Origin: Aquimarina mycalae
GTDB lineage: Bacteria; Bacteroidota; Bacteroidia; Flavobacteriales; Flavobacteriaceae
Reading direction: 5' to 3'
Length of the DNA: 64,000 bases
Assembly: GCF_029906345.1 (NCBI RefSeq)
Contig: NZ_JARYGY010000008.1
Location: 1-64,000 of the forward strand
The stretch's first letter is position 1. The number at the start of each line of letters is the position of its first letter. Below, piece by piece: positions 34,108-43,666 of this stretch. Under the pieces are notes generated by a model that was not told where the DNA came from, made no database searches, and worked only from the letters and a program-made list of their open reading frames with translations. Made by a program: the position numbers and the translations under genes.

Positions 34108-34671
34108 ATGGAATACTACAAAGAAAAACTATATATAGAAAAGAATGGTAAAAAGATATTTGGCAAAAAACTACCTGTAATTATTAACAATAATGGATAT
34201 TATCTATCATACATAACCATATTTGAAGATGGATGTATCGATTGTTGGGGATTAAAGGATATAGATCAAATCAAAAGCGAAATAACATCAGGAAAGCTAT
34301 TACAAACAATACCAGATCATGTCGAATTAGAATGTAGTTTGGGAACTATAAAAAGTTCAGGGTTTATTCCTGAAAAAAGTAATGAAGATTTTATTAAAGA
34401 GATAGAAGACATTATAAATGAGCTCAATAATCGTGATAACAGAAGAATAGTTTGCGAGAAATCATTTAAAAAGTATCTGATCGAGCCATCAGAATCTAAT
34501 TTAAAAAGTCTAACAGATGCTTATCATGATTTGCCCGCTCATCAAAAGGTAATATTCGAATATATTGACGAGAAAGACCCTTTGTGTAATTTAATGAATG
34601 GAAGCGAAGAATTCACATTAACATATAGAAAATCTGTATTAAAACATTATTTCAAGATAGAATTAGAATAA
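34108..34671 (+). CDS. Hypothetical immunity-like protein
   Basis: 187 residues: beta N-terminal half with 'LPVIINNNGYYLSYITIFEDGCIDCWGLKDID' spanning about 23-54, helical C-terminal half. The 'DGxIDCWG' phrase recalls unnamed immunity-cluster proteins. Cytosolic. It starts 24 nt after the previous gene and ends 9 nt before the next. Confidence 0.62.
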   Translation: MEYYKEKLYIEKNGKKIFGKKLPVIINNNGYYLSYITIFEDGCIDCWGLKDIDQIKSEITSGKLLQTIPDHVELECSLGTIKSSGFIPEKSNEDFIKEIEDIINELNNRDNRRIVCEKSFKKYLIEPSESNLKSLTDAYHDLPAHQKVIFEYIDEKDPLCNLMNGSEEFTLTYRKSVLKHYFKIELE

Positions 34672-34680
34672 ATTAGAAAA

Positions 34681-35421
34681 ATGAAAAAAATAGTTCAAAG
34701 TACGTTTTTTATAATAATAAGTATTGCTAGTGGCTTTAGTCAAACCAAAGACACAGTTTTTAATGCTTATGTATCCGTTCGAACTGAAGAGGTTAATTTT
34801 TCAAGTCTCAAGAAAATAGAGAATATTAAAATTTATGACTATGAAGGTGTTTATTATTTTGGAGGCTCTGAGTCCGAGTCTGAATTGAAAATAATTTATA
34901 GTAATGGTAAACTATTTGCTTGTTCAAAATATTATGATTGGGAAATTGATAATTGGGTACTCAAAAATCAACGAGAGCCTATTAAATATGAGCACGAAAA
35001 ACTTTATGTATCAAATAACCCCTACCAATTATATAAGTGCATAGATGATTCTAATGTGCTCTTAAAAAAGGGAGATAAAGGTCTAGCTTCGTTTTATAAC
35101 GAGGTTGAAAATGAAAAAACGCATCACTACTTACAATTTAACTATCACAGCGCTATTAAAAAACCTTTAGGAAAATACCCTGAAACAAGTTTCGTAAAAT
35201 TGACTCCTTTAGATTTAGAAGTTTTCTCTGCTAAAGAATTAAAAGTTATGAGAAATGAAATTTTTGCTAGAAAGGGATATCTTTTTAAACAAGGTGGAGA
35301 AATGCATAACTATTTTTCACAAAAAGATTGGTATAATTCATTAGAAAAGTCAACGAATCCAAACTTCGATAAAATTGAAAATCATAACATTAATCTAATT
35401 CGTTCCTTAGAAAGCAAATAA
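34681..35421 (+). CDS. Secreted YARHG-domain protein
   Basis: 246 residues with a signal peptide ending near 'SGFSQ' (about 21). Residues about 184-220, 'LKVMRNEIFARKGYLF' and then 'YFSQKDWY', fit the YARHG domain of bacterial envelope proteins. The N-terminal beta region is unassigned. It lies 7 nt before the leucine-rich-repeat gene (22 nt from its ATG). Confidence 0.78.
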   Translation: MKKIVQSTFFIIISIASGFSQTKDTVFNAYVSVRTEEVNFSSLKKIENIKIYDYEGVYYFGGSESESELKIIYSNGKLFACSKYYDWEIDNWVLKNQREPIKYEHEKLYVSNNPYQLYKCIDDSNVLLKKGDKGLASFYNEVENEKTHHYLQFNYHSAIKKPLGKYPETSFVKLTPLDLEVFSAKELKVMRNEIFARKGYLFKQGGEMHNYFSQKDWYNSLEKSTNPNFDKIENHNINLIRSLESK

Positions 35422-35443
35422 TTATTAGGTGTCTAAAATCAAT

Positions 35444-37501
35444 ATGGAAGATCAAATACAACAAATAGAAAAACTACTAAGCATAAAGCTCGAAAAGCAC
35501 GATTATAAAAAAGAAGATCAAGTGAATACATATAATACTTGGTCAAACGATCCAAACATAAGAGAGCTTGTATTAGAAAATATAACTATTGACAACATCC
35601 ATGTTTTATTACCTTTTTCTAAGTACCTACACACGTTAAAATTAATTAACTGTACTATCGGTAGCATTTCCAGTCTCTATAACTTCGAAAACTTGGGAAA
35701 CTTAACATTAAACAATGTTACCATTACTAATGTTGAGGAGTTAACTATCGAAAATAAAAGTTGTAATACTACCTACAATGGAAATTTAATGCACGTAAAC
35801 TTAGAAAACTTGAACATTAAGCATTTAGGTGTTTTACAACCTATGGCTAAAAATTTGGATCATGTGTTTATTACCAATTGTACCATTCATAATTTTTATG
35901 AGGTGAATTTGTTTCCCAAACTCTATGATTTACGACTAGATGGTGTAGTTATCAAACAATCTGATGAGGATGTAATTTATACACCCAATACTGACAGGAA
36001 TTTTACCTGGTTAACGTTTACAAATATGTCCGTAAATGACCTCAGATATTTTATACCAATCGCAACAGGTTTACATGGGCTAAGAATATACAACTGTAAG
36101 TTTAACAACATAAAGCATTTATCAGAGTTTACGACTTTAAATAAATTTGAAGTAGATGCTACTACCACTATAGTAGATACAAGTTTTCCTGCCAATCATT
36201 CTAATCTTAAACTTAAAGAATGTATTATAGCTAGATCAGAAGAAGATACCGATGTACAAAACTTTGATATTAAAAAACTAAGTTCAATTGGTCATTTTAT
36301 AGAGCAACTAACTATAGAAAATCATCAGCTAGTAAATCTAGATACTCTAAAAAACTTTACTAACTTGAACAGATTAAAATTCGATCGAATTACAGCAAGA
36401 TTAAGTGATTTTTCACCCATAGCAGCACAAATTAGCTCTTTAGATTTTTCAGAATCAACCATTAAAAACAGATCACAAATCCAGCACTTTAAAAATCTGG
36501 AAGTATTAAAAATTGATGCCAATACCTCAAAAGAAAGTTTTAAAGATTTTAAAACATTACTTCCCTTAAAAAATCAACTTAAGAAATTCGATTTTTGGGA
36601 GTTTTCTGATAGTCGTATTAAAAATTTGGACTTAATTAAGGAGTTTACGGCACTAGAGTCTATTTTTATATTGTATGCTTCAAAAAAAGTAGCTCAACGT
36701 GTTTTCTTGTTACCCAGTTTAAAAAAGTTATCGATCAATATTCGAGCAAAAAAAGCGCATACATTTAATGTAGAAACCCTTAAGAACATTGAAGAGCTTT
36801 ATATAGAGAATGATAATCAAATTACACTTAATGGGCTTGCAAACCTTCAGCTTTTAGAAGTATTAAGCCTAAAAGACTTTTGTAAAGCAAAAGGAATCCA
36901 TAAAATTAAAAACCTTCGGTATTTAAAGATAAATGAAGCAATAAACATAAGTGAGTTACCAGCAATAGATACACTTACAAAATTAGAAATCGATGTTACA
37001 GAAGCATATGAAATTTCAGGATTATCACAGTTTATCAACCTTAAAGAGCTCTCGATAAAAGGGACTAACAAATTCACCTTAGGGCATTTACCCAATTTAA
37101 AGGTACTGGATATTTCCAGCACATTTCCAAAAGAAATTGATTTTTTAGATGATTTACCCAACTTAGAAAAACTCTGTTTAGAAAATAATTGCCTAACCGA
37201 GGTAACGGGTTTAGATAAACTCACCAATCTGAAAATGTTGAATCTTTCAGAAAACATGATTCAAAATATAAATGGTCTGGCGAATTTAAAAAGTTTAGAA
37301 TATTTGAATTTATACGATAATGAAATCTCTGACATCACTATTTTAAATAACCTGCCCAACTTAAAACAAGTTAATATAGCAGGAAACCTTATTGAAAAAC
37401 CAAAAGCTTTAAAACAATTAAATATTCCTGAAATCGCAGTTTTTTATGGATTACCTAAAGTACCTTTTTGGATATGGGAGGATCAGGATTTTGAATTGTA
37501 A
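35444..37501 (+). CDS. Leucine-rich-repeat protein, copy 1
   Basis: 685 residues from the ATG at 35444, chosen because it aligns with the start of the paralogue at 39471 (both M-[ED]-x...IEK-x-L). SDS22/internalin-like repeats run through the protein; the last four (about 565-655) are canonical, with 'L-x-x-L-x-L-x-x-N-x-[IL]'. It has no signal peptide, so it is probably cytosolic and protein-binding. Both copies end in 'W-[ED]-D-Q-D-[FL]-[EK]-L'. Confidence 0.88.
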   Translation: MEDQIQQIEKLLSIKLEKHDYKKEDQVNTYNTWSNDPNIRELVLENITIDNIHVLLPFSKYLHTLKLINCTIGSISSLYNFENLGNLTLNNVTITNVEELTIENKSCNTTYNGNLMHVNLENLNIKHLGVLQPMAKNLDHVFITNCTIHNFYEVNLFPKLYDLRLDGVVIKQSDEDVIYTPNTDRNFTWLTFTNMSVNDLRYFIPIATGLHGLRIYNCKFNNIKHLSEFTTLNKFEVDATTTIVDTSFPANHSNLKLKECIIARSEEDTDVQNFDIKKLSSIGHFIEQLTIENHQLVNLDTLKNFTNLNRLKFDRITARLSDFSPIAAQISSLDFSESTIKNRSQIQHFKNLEVLKIDANTSKESFKDFKTLLPLKNQLKKFDFWEFSDSRIKNLDLIKEFTALESIFILYASKKVAQRVFLLPSLKKLSINIRAKKAHTFNVETLKNIEELYIENDNQITLNGLANLQLLEVLSLKDFCKAKGIHKIKNLRYLKINEAINISELPAIDTLTKLEIDVTEAYEISGLSQFINLKELSIKGTNKFTLGHLPNLKVLDISSTFPKEIDFLDDLPNLEKLCLENNCLTEVTGLDKLTNLKMLNLSENMIQNINGLANLKSLEYLNLYDNEISDITILNNLPNLKQVNIAGNLIEKPKALKQLNIPEIAVFYGLPKVPFWIWEDQDFEL

Positions 37502-37546
37502 ATAAATTAAAATGTTTATTTAATACATTTTGTCTAGTATGTTTCC

Positions 37547-37597
37547 CTGAGCCTGTCGAAGGGCTTTCTTCTCTATAATTTGCTTCGACAGGCTCAG
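37547..37597. repeat. REP-like 15-bp perfect inverted repeat
   Basis: CTGAGCCTGTCGAAG (37547-37561) and CTTCGACAGGCTCAG (37583-37597) form a perfect stem with a 21-nt loop. GC-rich arms in an AT-rich genome and the 'TTCGACAGGCTCAGCATGAC' core are typical of REP-type elements widespread in bacteria. It follows the leucine-rich-repeat gene and could also stop transcription. Confidence 0.7.
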
Positions 37598-37724
37598 CAT
37601 GACATTCTAAATAAAAATCAACCCATTAAAAGTAAGTCAATGGTAGTAGTTTTTCTAAATAAAATGAAACACAATTGTATCGAAGATATGCGATTTTAAT
37701 CAGAAAATCTTAATTAAAACAACT

Positions 37725-37985
37725 ATGAACTTAGAAGAAATAAAAAAAGAAGCAAAGCGGTGCAAGTGTGATGATATACCATCACTATCCTTAAAAATCA
37801 CAGAACTAAAAAACAAAGGTGTTTCATTTTTGGGTTGTGTGGCATTTGTTCAGGTGAACCAGAAAATTTCATTAAAAGAAGCACAAGAATTAACGGTACA
37901 GTTAGAAGCATATACCAAAGATGAAAAGAGAAAAATCGAAGAGGGAATTGATGTAATGTTAAGTGATTTTAAGGAAGAAGAATAA
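37725..37985 (+). CDS. Hypothetical small protein
   Basis: 86 residues, Lys/Glu-rich, with C-K-C near residue 13 and 'GVSFLGCVAFVQVNQKISLKEA' (about 32-53). Soluble. It is followed by a gene-free gap holding one degenerate copy of the dispersed core repeat. No family recognised. Confidence 0.6.
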   Translation: MNLEEIKKEAKRCKCDDIPSLSLKITELKNKGVSFLGCVAFVQVNQKISLKEAQELTVQLEAYTKDEKRKIEEGIDVMLSDFKEEE

Positions 37986-37990
37986 TACCA

Positions 37991-38030
37991 ACGAATATAA
38001 ATTGTACCGCTGCAAATATTGATTGCCTGT
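37991..38030 (+). repeat. Dispersed core repeat, degenerate copy
   Basis: ACGAATATAAATTGTACCGC then TGCAAATATTGATTGCCTGT shares the order of the core seen at 26867, 27606, 45286 and 45936, with several substitutions. The rest of the gap to 38184 holds nothing I recognise. Confidence 0.5.
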
Positions 38031-38184
38031 ATGTATATTCAATATATAGACTTAATATGGTTGCAGAAATGAAAATAATCGATACTACCATAAGGGATTG
38101 ATATTCCTAAAATAAGTCGAGATATCTACTATAAGTAGATGCATATTAAGAAGCATTTTACAATTAACGTCACTTAGAATAAGG

Positions 38185-38742
38185 ATGAAAAAAATGAATA
38201 ACTACAGAAAAATAATAGACACATTTAAATCAAGTAAAGATGAATCAGTATTGATTGATTTTGGATGTATTGATAATGGGAAATATGGTGACAAAAACTA
38301 CTCAAATAGAAAAAATCTTATTTTAGAATTATACAGTGATTACTCTGCAGAGGATAAGCCACTTTTAAAATGGTTGCTGAAAGAAGAATTAAAAGGGTTT
38401 GAATTTGATGTTCCTGTATACACAGCGGATTTATGCGCTTTTATGCTATATAAGTATATGGAAATGGCAGATATATATGATTTGTATGATGCTAAATTTG
38501 GTGCAGGTTCGGATAATCAAGCATATGTTGATGTAGAATTGGTTTTTGGGCGAAATAGGGATGAGACAAAAGCATTCTTGAGGAATGAAAAAACGCAACT
38601 AAAATTGAATAAAGAAATCCTTGAAACTATTGAATGGTATGAGTCAAACCCCAATGCAAAATTTAAAAGTAGAGAAGAATACATTGTTTATTTTGAAACG
38701 ATAAAGGCTGAGAATATAAAATCTGATGTAGAAGAATATTAA
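38185..38742 (+). CDS. Hypothetical immunity-like protein
   Basis: 185 residues, acidic, soluble. 'FDVPVYTADLCAFMLYKYMEM' (about 73-93) and 'YDAKFGAGSDNQAYVDVELVFG' (about 99-120) form a conserved-looking core that I have seen in unnamed Flavobacteria proteins. No catalytic motif. Single-cassette appearance with gaps on both sides. Confidence 0.62.
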   Translation: MKKMNNYRKIIDTFKSSKDESVLIDFGCIDNGKYGDKNYSNRKNLILELYSDYSAEDKPLLKWLLKEELKGFEFDVPVYTADLCAFMLYKYMEMADIYDLYDAKFGAGSDNQAYVDVELVFGRNRDETKAFLRNEKTQLKLNKEILETIEWYESNPNAKFKSREEYIVYFETIKAENIKSDVEEY

Positions 38743-38828
38743 AAAACACTATAGTTAAATCCGTTGTAAAAAGGCATTAAAACAAACATTTATAGGAACT
38801 GTTATGAATAGCAATTAAAAAATCAACA

Positions 38829-39431
38829 TTGAAGGATACTAACAAGAACCCATTCGAAACATTAAACTCATTTCATACAGAAAATGAATTTGATGAAGCA
38901 TTCTATAAAAAATTTGTAGCACCTTTTTATACGGTACGTATTATAAATTTAATCAACTTTAAAAGTGATTATGTAAACATCAAAGCTGAAATAGATGCTG
39001 ATATCGTTAAAAAGATAATTGGACAAAGTAATTGGCGAGAAAGAATTGTTGGAGCTTTTTTCTGTGCAATTGAGAATTTAACCGAATTTGAAGATATCAT
39101 TGGAGTACATTTCCTGAAAAGTGAATTAGTTCATCAAGGGAAAGGATTTGCTTTAGCACTTGCAAGTTTTAACTCAAAAAAATCAATCGATTACCTGAAA
39201 AAATACCTTGACTATTACTTAACTAGAAAAGACTTGTTTTATGAGCAAAATTATGCAATGTCAGCGCTAAAATGGATTGATGAAAGAACAAAATCTGAAC
39301 ATACAAAAGAGTATGAACAGCGATATGCCGAATGGGAAAAAGATACTTCAAGAAAATTTGATTCTTATTATAATGAGTTTGTTCAACAAATACTGATAAT
39401 CGAAGAATTGAAAACAGCTGGTAACAACTAA
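38829..39431 (+). CDS. DUF6000-like immunity-type protein
   Basis: 200 residues from a TTG, the only reasonable start. 'FVAPFYTVRIINL' (about 28), 'WRERIVGAFFCAIENLTEFEDIIGVHFLKSELVHQGKGFALALASF' spanning about 72-117, and 'YLDYYLTRKDLFYEQNYAMSALKWID' near 127-152 match the DUF6000 consensus as I recall it. Soluble. A frequent member of toxin-immunity clusters. Confidence 0.72.
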   Translation: MKDTNKNPFETLNSFHTENEFDEAFYKKFVAPFYTVRIINLINFKSDYVNIKAEIDADIVKKIIGQSNWRERIVGAFFCAIENLTEFEDIIGVHFLKSELVHQGKGFALALASFNSKKSIDYLKKYLDYYLTRKDLFYEQNYAMSALKWIDERTKSEHTKEYEQRYAEWEKDTSRKFDSYYNEFVQQILIIEELKTAGNN

Positions 39432-39470
39432 TAAAAACAAAGTTGGTTTAAATAAGAAGAATAACAGAAG

Positions 39471-41528
39471 ATGGACAAACTTAAAAACATAGAAAAAGAA
39501 CTCAATATAAAGTTCGAAAAACATGAGTATGGTAAAGAGCAAACCAATACCTATGAATATTTTGAACATTATAAGAGAATAACATCATTAACCCTTCAAA
39601 ATATAAGCATTGACAATCTGGATCTCTTTCTACACTTGGTCAAAGAAGTGTCTGGATTAACCTTTATCAATTGTACGATTAAGGATATTAGCGACTTAAT
39701 TAAGTTTGAAATCCTACGTGAACTTACTTTAGATAAGGTAACTATTGGAAATATAAATGAGCTGTACAGTAACAAGATTTGTACAACTGCTTACGATGGC
39801 AATTTAAAACATATCATTCTTAAAAATATGACCATTGACCATTTAGCAGTATTGCAGCCTATTGCAAAAAAAATCGATCATATTTTTATTACTGATTGTA
39901 TAGTTCATAATTTTTATGAAATCAATCTCTTTCCAAAACTATACGATTTACGACTCAATGGAGTAACTATTAAGCAATCAGACAACGATGTTATTCACCA
40001 GGCAAAACCCGATAGGAATTTTATACGTATACGTTTAGCTAATATGATATTTGATACTATAGATATGTTTTTACCAATATCAGATAATGTAGAGCATATT
40101 GTCCTAAACGGATGTACAATAGATACGATTAAGAACATTCATCAATTTTCTAAGCTAGAACGTTTAGATATTGATACTGGTACTATTGTAAAAGATCAAC
40201 AACTTTCTCAAGATACATCAAGCACATTTACCATAAGTTATTGTTCCTTAGGAGAAGAAAGGTCTTATCCAAAAGCAAAAGTCAACTTGCAAAACTTGGC
40301 ATCTATAGCACATTATATCAAAATCTTAGAATTTCATCAATACGTACCTGATGACATGACGTTTTTACAACACTTTACCAAGCTCGAAAAATTAGATTTT
40401 CAGTATAGTACTGTTACTATTAGTAATTTTATACCCATAGCAACTCAAATAAAGGAATTATATTTTAGTCAATCAGAATTAAAAGAATCGGCACAACTAA
40501 AAGCGTTTACACAATTAGAAAAAATTACATTTTACACCAATCCGCACGAAAAAGGATTGATAGATTTAAAAAAACTCTTACCGTTAAAACATCAACTTAA
40601 AAAATTGAAAGTAAATGAAGATGAGGTAAAAAACGTTTCGTGCATCAAAGAATTTACGGTATTAGAATCTCTGGACTTAACAGTAACTTCTATTGCCGAC
40701 ACAAAAAGTATTTTAGCTTTTAAAACCCTTAAGCGGCTACGATTATTCATTGATATTGAACCCGAACCAGAAGATACTATAGCGATAGATGTAAGTACTA
40801 TAACGAACATAGATACTCTAGAACTTTGGTGTTATTTTTCTATAGAACTTATAGGTATAGAACATCTTCAAAAGTTAAAAAACTTTACACTTTATGGAAA
40901 TTTAAAAAACACAAGATTAGATACCTTGCAGAACCTAAAATACTTACGATTAGATGAAGATACCGATATAAACAAAATACGTTCTATAAAATCTTTAAAA
41001 ACACTAGTATTAGAAATATCAGAAGAATCTAAAATTGATACTTTAGAACAATTTCCAAATTTAGAAAACTTAAATATTACGGGTACCGCGAATATTGATA
41101 TAGGAAAACTTAATAAACTCAAGATTTTGAGAATACAAGGTGAGTCCAATTTAACAAATACAACTTGTTTTGATAATCTACCAAATCTTGAAAAATTGGA
41201 TCTGGGCTGGTGTAATATAGCTGAAGTTAAAAACCTGGAAAAGCTTACCAATTTAAAAGTGTTAGATCTTTCAGAAAATGGAACTATAGAAAATATAGAT
41301 GGATTAAAAAACCTTAAAAAATTAGAACAACTTAACTTATATAGTAATAAAATTTCTGATATCAGTGTATTAAACACACTCCCTAATTTAAAAGAAGTCA
41401 ATTTAGCAGATAACGGTTTAGAAAAAAAAGAATACCTATCCCAACTAAAAAAACCAGAAATAGCTATTTTTTACAGCTTACCCTTTATACCCTTTAGGAT
41501 ATGGGATGATCAAGACTTAAAATTGTAA
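39471..41528 (+). CDS. Leucine-rich-repeat protein, copy 2
   Basis: 685 residues, paralogue of the 35444 protein with the same length and ending. Identical phrases such as 'LFPKLYDLRL-[DN]-GV', 'VLQP-[MI]-AK' and 'NL-[YA]-[DS]-N-[EK]-ISDI' recur at the same places. Middle repeats have diverged far more than the ends. No signal peptide. A cytosolic, protein-binding role, perhaps recognising toxin variants, is inference. The next gene starts 2 nt after its stop. Confidence 0.88.
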   Translation: MDKLKNIEKELNIKFEKHEYGKEQTNTYEYFEHYKRITSLTLQNISIDNLDLFLHLVKEVSGLTFINCTIKDISDLIKFEILRELTLDKVTIGNINELYSNKICTTAYDGNLKHIILKNMTIDHLAVLQPIAKKIDHIFITDCIVHNFYEINLFPKLYDLRLNGVTIKQSDNDVIHQAKPDRNFIRIRLANMIFDTIDMFLPISDNVEHIVLNGCTIDTIKNIHQFSKLERLDIDTGTIVKDQQLSQDTSSTFTISYCSLGEERSYPKAKVNLQNLASIAHYIKILEFHQYVPDDMTFLQHFTKLEKLDFQYSTVTISNFIPIATQIKELYFSQSELKESAQLKAFTQLEKITFYTNPHEKGLIDLKKLLPLKHQLKKLKVNEDEVKNVSCIKEFTVLESLDLTVTSIADTKSILAFKTLKRLRLFIDIEPEPEDTIAIDVSTITNIDTLELWCYFSIELIGIEHLQKLKNFTLYGNLKNTRLDTLQNLKYLRLDEDTDINKIRSIKSLKTLVLEISEESKIDTLEQFPNLENLNITGTANIDIGKLNKLKILRIQGESNLTNTTCFDNLPNLEKLDLGWCNIAEVKNLEKLTNLKVLDLSENGTIENIDGLKNLKKLEQLNLYSNKISDISVLNTLPNLKEVNLADNGLEKKEYLSQLKKPEIAIFYSLPFIPFRIWDDQDLKL

Positions 41529-41530
41529 AA

Positions 41531-41701
41531 ATGAAATATGAACTTAATAAAGGAGATTTTGTAACAATTGGGAATGATACAGGAGTAATCGTTTTTCTTA
41601 CAGGAGAAAAAGATACACCTGCAGAACATGTAGGCATTTGGTTTGGAGAAACAAACGAAAAAGGAAACCCTAAATATAGGACAGTGCCGATAGATTATTG
41701 A
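41531..41701 (+). CDS. Short 56-residue protein
   Basis: ATG 2 nt after the leucine-rich-repeat gene opens 56 codons ending in TGA. The peptide has 'KGDFVTIGNDTGVIVFL', 'EHVGIWFGE' and 'PKYRTVPIDY'. The G-x-V-x-F-L, H-[LV]-G-[IL]-W-[FY]-G-E and R-T-V-P phrases are coherent beta strands, so it looks like a genuine small gene; the end is abrupt and may be a truncation. Likely co-transcribed with the preceding gene. Confidence 0.6.
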   Translation: MKYELNKGDFVTIGNDTGVIVFLTGEKDTPAEHVGIWFGETNEKGNPKYRTVPIDY

Positions 41702-41738
41702 AAGAAATTAAATTCAATAGAGGTTTATCATTGATAAA

Positions 41739-42437
41739 ATGATAGTAACATTTAAGATCAATAAAACTAAAATGGGAACAAAAGAGTTAGATAGAATTCA
41801 GAAAGAATTTATTGAGTTATACAGAGAAATTGAAAATGGAGGAATACAACTAAAACCCTTAGCGAATGGAAACGATTCCTTATGGTCAACCTCAGCTATG
41901 TTTGATTTAACCCCTTTACATATAGAAAGATCTTGGGGGAACTTGAGGAAAGAAAAGGTTTTAACTGAACGGCCAATTAGTTTAAAACGTATTTCGGAAG
42001 GGATATACAATAACAATGAAATGATATGTGCAAAATTTTGGAAAGAAGATGAACTACAGGGTTTTGCAAATTATTTTGAAATTAGTAATGGTATTACCCA
42101 AAGTAAAAGGGTTGTGATTGATGATGATGAACAAGAGCTGACAAGCATCAGCTACTATCATAAAAACAAAGAAGGCCTAATTACTAAAATGATTAAAGCG
42201 CATAGATCAGGAGCCACTTTAGAAGAATATGAATATACTAATAGTATTCTTTCAAGAATAACGATCCAGAGAAGAGATGAATTTGAAGTTATGGATAATC
42301 CTGACGGAATAACAAAGGCCTCCATAAACAAAATAGTATATGTAGTTGAATATAATTCTTCGGGGGAATTAATCGGGATTATTAATGAAAAAGGTGAAAA
42401 TGTATATCGAAAACCGAAGTACAAAAAAATGATATAA
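41739..42437 (+). CDS. Hypothetical soluble protein
   Basis: 232 residues from the first ATG; the start may instead be the ATG at 41772, giving M-G-T-K-E-L-D, similar to the M-G-T-x-K-T-E starts at 24194 and 24610. The C-terminal half has repeated beta strands ('YYHKNKEGLITKMIK', 'YVVEYNSSGELIGIINEKG') like YD/RHS-type hairpins. No signal. Function unknown. Confidence 0.6.
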   Translation: MIVTFKINKTKMGTKELDRIQKEFIELYREIENGGIQLKPLANGNDSLWSTSAMFDLTPLHIERSWGNLRKEKVLTERPISLKRISEGIYNNNEMICAKFWKEDELQGFANYFEISNGITQSKRVVIDDDEQELTSISYYHKNKEGLITKMIKAHRSGATLEEYEYTNSILSRITIQRRDEFEVMDNPDGITKASINKIVYVVEYNSSGELIGIINEKGENVYRKPKYKKMI

Positions 42438-42480
42438 TACCAAATGAATTTAAAATGTTTCGCATTCAAGCAAACTAACA

Positions 42481-42753
42481 ATGGAAAAAATAATAAACAA
42501 ATTCAACAACTTTATTGAACTCTACCCTCATTATGGAGCTCTAATTGCAGCACTTGGTTTTGGTGTCTTTTTATTAGGTTATTTAAAAAATTGGAATTGG
42601 GTAATGGAACCTGGAGGAGGATGGTTGAATATCGCTTTTTGGGAAGAAAAACTAGGAAATAAAACAGTTAGATTACTTATGGGAATTGTTTGTTTAATGG
42701 GGATTATTTCTTGTGTGTGTTTATTCTTATACTTTGAATTTATATCAAAATAA
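42481..42753 (+). CDS. Imm17-like two-helix membrane protein
   Basis: 90 residues with two membrane helices (about 18-36 and 64-86) separated by 'PGGGWLNIAFWEEKLGNKTVRLLMG'. The F-W-E-x-x-x-G-x-K loop followed by a hydrophobic helix is the pattern I associate with immunity protein 17. Inner-membrane protein, likely protecting against a membrane- or wall-acting toxin. Confidence 0.6.
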   Translation: MEKIINKFNNFIELYPHYGALIAALGFGVFLLGYLKNWNWVMEPGGGWLNIAFWEEKLGNKTVRLLMGIVCLMGIISCVCLFLYFEFISK

Positions 42754-42863
42754 CGCTAATTTAAGTACAAACGATTTTAGTTAAGTTCATTCTGCTTCAT
42801 AGATAAAACCCCAAATCGTTGGGAAGAATATGTAATAGACAAAACACTTACGATCCATAAACC

Positions 42864-43661
42864 ATGATACGATTAGATGAATCACATATTTGGAGAAAAT
42901 TAAGTAGTCCATATAGAAACTCAGAAGTAATACCATCACTCATTCAGGAGCTTTCAAAAAGTTTGGATAAAAAAATTGCAGATGAATTAATATGGGAACA
43001 TATTTATCACCAAGGAACAGTATACGAAAATACACTTGCCACTGTACCTCATGTATTAACAATAATTGAAGAATCCGAGGACATCGAATTTAATATTGAT
43101 GTATTAGCTTCTATAGGAGTCGTTTTAATTTACCTAGACAATATATCAGAGTTAGAGCAAATATTCGAAGAGAATCATCTTAATGAAAAAGAAAAAAATA
43201 GAATTCAGATTGCATTTATGGATTCGATAGAAAAATTTAGAAACCTTGTAAATAAGTATTCACACAATACTGAAGTTTTGGATGAAGAGTCTAGAAGATT
43301 TTATTTAATCGCATTTTTAGTGTCCATAAAAAGACATAAAGAAGCTGAGATATTTAAAACCTTTAATATCAATGACGAATATATTTTTGTATGTCCTACT
43401 TGCGAAGAAGAAACTTTTTTATGGAATGAAGAGAATGTTTTAAACGCATATAGCAGAGATCCTACTACAAATAAAAACCAGAAAAAATTAAGAATTGATG
43501 TAAATACATCTAATACAAATCTGGATTGGCTAGAAAAACCAATTGACGAAATGAATATCAATTCGTTAAAACCATTAATCCCATATTTTAAAGGAGACAT
43601 AAATTGCCATAGTTGTAATAAAAAACATAACGTATTTAAAGGAGTAATGAATAGTATATAA
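42864..43661 (+). CDS. Hypothetical zinc-knuckle protein with helical repeats
   Basis: 265 residues. 'LIWEHIYHQGTVYENTLATVPHVLTII' (about 42-68) is typical of a helical (HEAT-like) family found in immunity clusters. Two cysteine pairs, 'CPTCEEE' near 177 and 'CHSCNKKH' near 250, could bind one zinc ion. Soluble. It ends 5 nt before the next gene. Confidence 0.65.
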   Translation: MIRLDESHIWRKLSSPYRNSEVIPSLIQELSKSLDKKIADELIWEHIYHQGTVYENTLATVPHVLTIIEESEDIEFNIDVLASIGVVLIYLDNISELEQIFEENHLNEKEKNRIQIAFMDSIEKFRNLVNKYSHNTEVLDEESRRFYLIAFLVSIKRHKEAEIFKTFNINDEYIFVCPTCEEETFLWNEENVLNAYSRDPTTNKNQKKLRIDVNTSNTNLDWLEKPIDEMNINSLKPLIPYFKGDINCHSCNKKHNVFKGVMNSI

Positions 43662-43666
43662 AAACT

